This document shows, in pieces, positions 41,895 to 43,911 of a stretch of 43,911 nucleotides of DNA. The stretch comes from Sedimentisphaerales bacterium. GTDB lineage: Bacteria; Planctomycetota; Phycisphaerae; Sedimentisphaerales; Anaerohalosphaeraceae. The stretch's first letter is position 1. Every line of letters starts with the position of its first letter. The notes beneath the pieces were generated by a model. The model made no database searches. It saw only the letters and a list, made by a program, of their open reading frames with translations, and was not told the DNA's origin. The stretch covers positions 1 to 43,911 of the forward strand of contig JAFGPC010000087.1 in assembly GCA_016926155.1 (NCBI GenBank). Reading direction: 5' to 3'. The translations under genes were made by a program, and so were the position numbers.

Positions 41895-42943
41895 GTGGAT
41901 TGAGTAACGAGCAGAAAGACCTGATTCTTGACTTTTATTTTCGTTGTGGCGACCAGCAAAGTATTGACCGCGGTCGCGATTTAATTGCCTCCAATTCCGA
42001 AGCCGCCCAACTGTACGCCGATCTGGAAGAAACGTTAACCGATCTGGACAGCATCAAGTATGAGCCCTGCCCTGACAATCTCGTTGAAGTGACCGTTCAG
42101 CGGCTTAAAGTGGCTGCCTCGGCAGGGCAGAGCCGTCTGGAAAAACTCCTCGAACAAGAGCAGCAAAGGACGGATACATTACCCCCTTTGGCGATCCAGT
42201 TTCGTGATCGCTGGCGAAACTTTCTCCAGGTAGCGGCGATTGCCGCAGTTTTTCTGTTGATCAGCGGAATCAGTCTGCCCGTTTTCAACAACATCCGTAA
42301 CAATGCGTGGCAGATGGCCTGTACGACCCGCATGGGCAACTTGGGCGCAGCGTTCGACTCATACGCTCAGGATTATGACAGTCGGATGCCTTATGTCCCC
42401 GTGGCGGCGGGTTCACCCTGGTGGAAGGTAGGATATCAAGGGGAACGAAATGAATCCAATACAAAACACTATTATTTGATGTTAAAACTCGGATATATCA
42501 ATCCCGATGACTTCCTCTGTCCCGGCCAAAAAGACACATTGCGCCTAATGCCTGGGACGATACAGGACAATCGCGATTTTCCTTCACGACAGTATATCAG
42601 TTACAGCTTTCTTCTTCGTTGTGAGACCAATGCCGGACAACAAATTAGAGGACGGATTTTACTCGCGTCGGATCGCAATCCTGTTTTTACAAGTATTCCA
42701 TCGGATGTTTCCTGTTTTCAGAAAGATAATTTCAGCCGAATCGTAATCAATGAAATCCTCCAAAAAATGCTCAGCCCAAATCACCGCAATCAGGGACAGA
42801 ATGTTCTCTGGTCTGACGGCTCGGTCAAGTTTCTTCGGGATCGCATTGTGGACGGGGATGACATGTTTATGATCAATGGGATCAGCGTGTATGAAGGGAC
42901 TGAGATTCCCTGTTCTCAAAATGACATCTTTGTCGTGCCCTGA
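41891..42943 (+). CDS. Anti-sigma-like membrane protein with pseudopilin-type outer domain
   Basis: The 350-aa product has an N-terminal cytoplasmic domain (residues 1-110) rich in Leu/Asp/Glu and lacking the zinc motif of ZAS anti-sigma factors, a membrane helix (about 111-135, FLQVAAIAAVFLLISGI), and an outer domain beginning CTTRMGNLGAAFDSYAQDY, which is the look of planctomycete DUF1559/H-X9-DG pseudopilin domains, ending NHRNQGQNVLWSDGSVKFL. The four-base overlap with the sigma gene points to a cognate anti-sigma role. In ordinary DUF1559 proteins the helix is at the extreme N-terminus behind a prepilin cleavage site; here it follows 110 residues. The regulatory role is inferred from context. 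Confidence 0.7.
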   Translation: MSGLSNEQKDLILDFYFRCGDQQSIDRGRDLIASNSEAAQLYADLEETLTDLDSIKYEPCPDNLVEVTVQRLKVAASAGQSRLEKLLEQEQQRTDTLPPLAIQFRDRWRNFLQVAAIAAVFLLISGISLPVFNNIRNNAWQMACTTRMGNLGAAFDSYAQDYDSRMPYVPVAAGSPWWKVGYQGERNESNTKHYYLMLKLGYINPDDFLCPGQKDTLRLMPGTIQDNRDFPSRQYISYSFLLRCETNAGQQIRGRILLASDRNPVFTSIPSDVSCFQKDNFSRIVINEILQKMLSPNHRNQGQNVLWSDGSVKFLRDRIVDGDDMFMINGISVYEGTEIPCSQNDIFVVP

Positions 42944-42995
42944 GCGGCATTACCTGCCTTTCATTATTTCGCTTCATGGCATCTGTAATAACCCC

Positions 42996-43023
42996 TTGTC
43001 AGAAAACTGTTTGCGATTATAAT
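42996..43023 (+). promoter_or_regulatory. Strong sigma-70 promoter of the glycyl-tRNA synthetase gene
   Basis: TTGTCA (five of six) and a perfect TATAAT are 16 bases apart. The leader to the ATG at 43115 would be about 85 bases; no T-box features were recognised in it. Confidence 0.7.
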
Positions 43024-43114
43024 TACACGTTCTGTATTCCCGGACAAGACAGGTCTGCAACCATGCCGGGCTGAGCGATCAATCTGTAATGACAAGACAA
43101 AGGGTTGTCAAAGA

Positions 43115-43911
43115 ATGGCCAAGTTAGCGAAACTCGACGATATCGTGTCACTGTGCAAGCGGCGGGGATTTATCTTCCAATCCAGTGAAATTTATGGCGG
43201 CTTGGCGAGTTGCTATGATTATGGCCCCCTGGGAGTGGAACTCAAACGCAATGTTCGTGAGGCCTGGTGGAAGGCTGTGGTCAAGATGCGCGACGATGTC
43301 GTCGGCCTGGACTGCTCGATCCTGATGCATCCGATGGTCTGGAAGGCTTCCGGTCATGCCGACAAATTCGCCGACCTGGTGACCGTCTGCAAAAAGTGCA
43401 ATACCCGTTCCCGCGTCGATCACCTGAAGGATGGTCCCGAGGGTCACGCTGAGGAGCATACCGAGCATGTGGATATCGAGAAGGTCGCCGGGACCGAACA
43501 CGACCTGAGCTGCAAAATTTGCCCGGGCTGCGGGGCGGTCGGGCAGTTCGGTCAGCCCATGGCGTTCAAGCTGATGTTCGAGACACAGATGGGGGCCAAC
43601 GTTGACGATACGATGACGTTGTTTCTGCGGCCCGAGACGGCCCAGGGTATCTTTGCCAACTTCCGCAACGTCATGGACACCACGCGGGTCAAAATCCCCT
43701 TCGGGATTGCCCAGATCGGCAAGAGCTTTCGCAACGAAGTAACGACCAAGGCCTTTATCTTCCGCACGCGCGAGTTCGAGCAGGCCGAGCTGGAATTCTT
43801 CTGCGCTCCGGGTACCGATGACGAATGGTACGAGCACTGGAAGGCCCAGCGGTTCCGCTGGTACACCGACCTGGGAATCCGTAAGGAAAACCTGCGCTTC
43901 CGCGAGCACGA
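43115..43911 (+). CDS. glyS: Glycyl-tRNA synthetase, class II dimeric type (3' end outside window)
   Basis: The first 265 codons are visible. The enzyme charges tRNA-Gly. MAKLAKLDDIVSLCKRRGFIFQSSEIYGG is an excellent start for the alpha2-type synthetase (bacterial/eukaryotic homodimer class), followed by GLASCYDYGPLGVELK, SGHADKFADL, a zinc-like set CKKC...CKICPGCG, LRPETAQGIF (motif 2 region) and RTREFEQAELEFF. The Cys pairs sit in an insert that many family members have. The upstream Shine-Dalgarno is weak. It has a strong promoter of its own. Confidence 0.93.
   Translation, partial: MAKLAKLDDIVSLCKRRGFIFQSSEIYGGLASCYDYGPLGVELKRNVREAWWKAVVKMRDDVVGLDCSILMHPMVWKASGHADKFADLVTVCKKCNTRSRVDHLKDGPEGHAEEHTEHVDIEKVAGTEHDLSCKICPGCGAVGQFGQPMAFKLMFETQMGANVDDTMTLFLRPETAQGIFANFRNVMDTTRVKIPFGIAQIGKSFRNEVTTKAFIFRTREFEQAELEFFCAPGTDDEWYEHWKAQRFRWYTDLGIRKENLRFREH

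Noticed and set aside
43148-43909. 253-codon minus-strand frame at the right edge
   Set aside because: It is antisense to the glycyl-tRNA synthetase, whose motifs are unmistakable.

Overview
The window looks like a chromosomal segment of an anaerobic planctomycete of the Phycisphaerae/Sedimentisphaerales type. This is inferred from gene content, without a database search. The pointers are giant secreted parallel beta-helix proteins with modules ending in DMGAYEF-like caps, a dockerin-like half repeat of the GDFDNDC...DLAELALHWL type, a Gram-negative style Rnf complex, and an ECF sigma factor next to a membrane protein with a pseudopilin-like outer domain. No rRNA, tRNA, CRISPR array, IS element or phage gene was seen.

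Layout. (1) 1-5834 is a carbohydrate-use locus: a GH97-type glycosidase (cut by the window edge) translationally coupled to a rhamnulokinase on the minus strand, and divergently a lipoprotein nucleoside hydrolase, a secreted alpha/beta-hydrolase (carbohydrate esterase-like) and an MFS transporter. (2) 5917-20394 holds two secreted multi-domain beta proteins, divergently transcribed: a 468-aa dockerin-bearing protein and a 4172-aa giant built from seven beta-helix modules, six BACON-like domains, three PKD-like domains, a beta-propeller and an inserted domain. (3) 20475-23294 holds an isochorismatase-fold hydrolase, TrmB and a double RidA-domain protein. (4) 23458-28857 is a second secreted-enzyme cluster on the minus strand: a DUF1593/Sde182-type protein, a serine hydrolase-TIM barrel fusion and a BNR_4 propeller that may be a polysaccharide lyase. 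(5) 29169-31814 is a CHASE4-PAS hybrid histidine kinase with a very good sigma-28 promoter match. (6) 31915-38484 is the rnfCDGEAB operon on the minus strand, preceded by a small Cys-containing membrane protein and followed by an unrecognised gene. (7) 38705-41162 is a plus-strand run: lipoprotein cyclophilin, cytoplasmic cyclophilin, SET-domain methyltransferase, cupin_5 protein. (8) 41286-42943 is an ECF sigma factor coupled to an anti-sigma/pseudopilin-like membrane protein. (9) 43115-end is the start of a class II glycyl-tRNA synthetase.

How it may work together. The two enzyme clusters suggest use of complex, probably rhamnose-containing polysaccharides: exported enzymes release sugars, an MFS permease imports them and rhamnulokinase feeds L-rhamnulose into central metabolism. 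The Rnf complex would couple ferredoxin oxidation to NAD and an ion gradient in a fermentative cell. The giant protein has no recognised catalytic module and no visible anchor, so its job (surface layer, adhesion, substrate binding) is open. The most original signals are the domain grammar and the co-varying cysteine pair of the giant protein, the serine hydrolase-TIM barrel fusion, the anti-sigma/pseudopilin architecture, the twin TTGAC-N17-TACACT promoters around the sugar locus, and the sigma-28-like promoter of the kinase.
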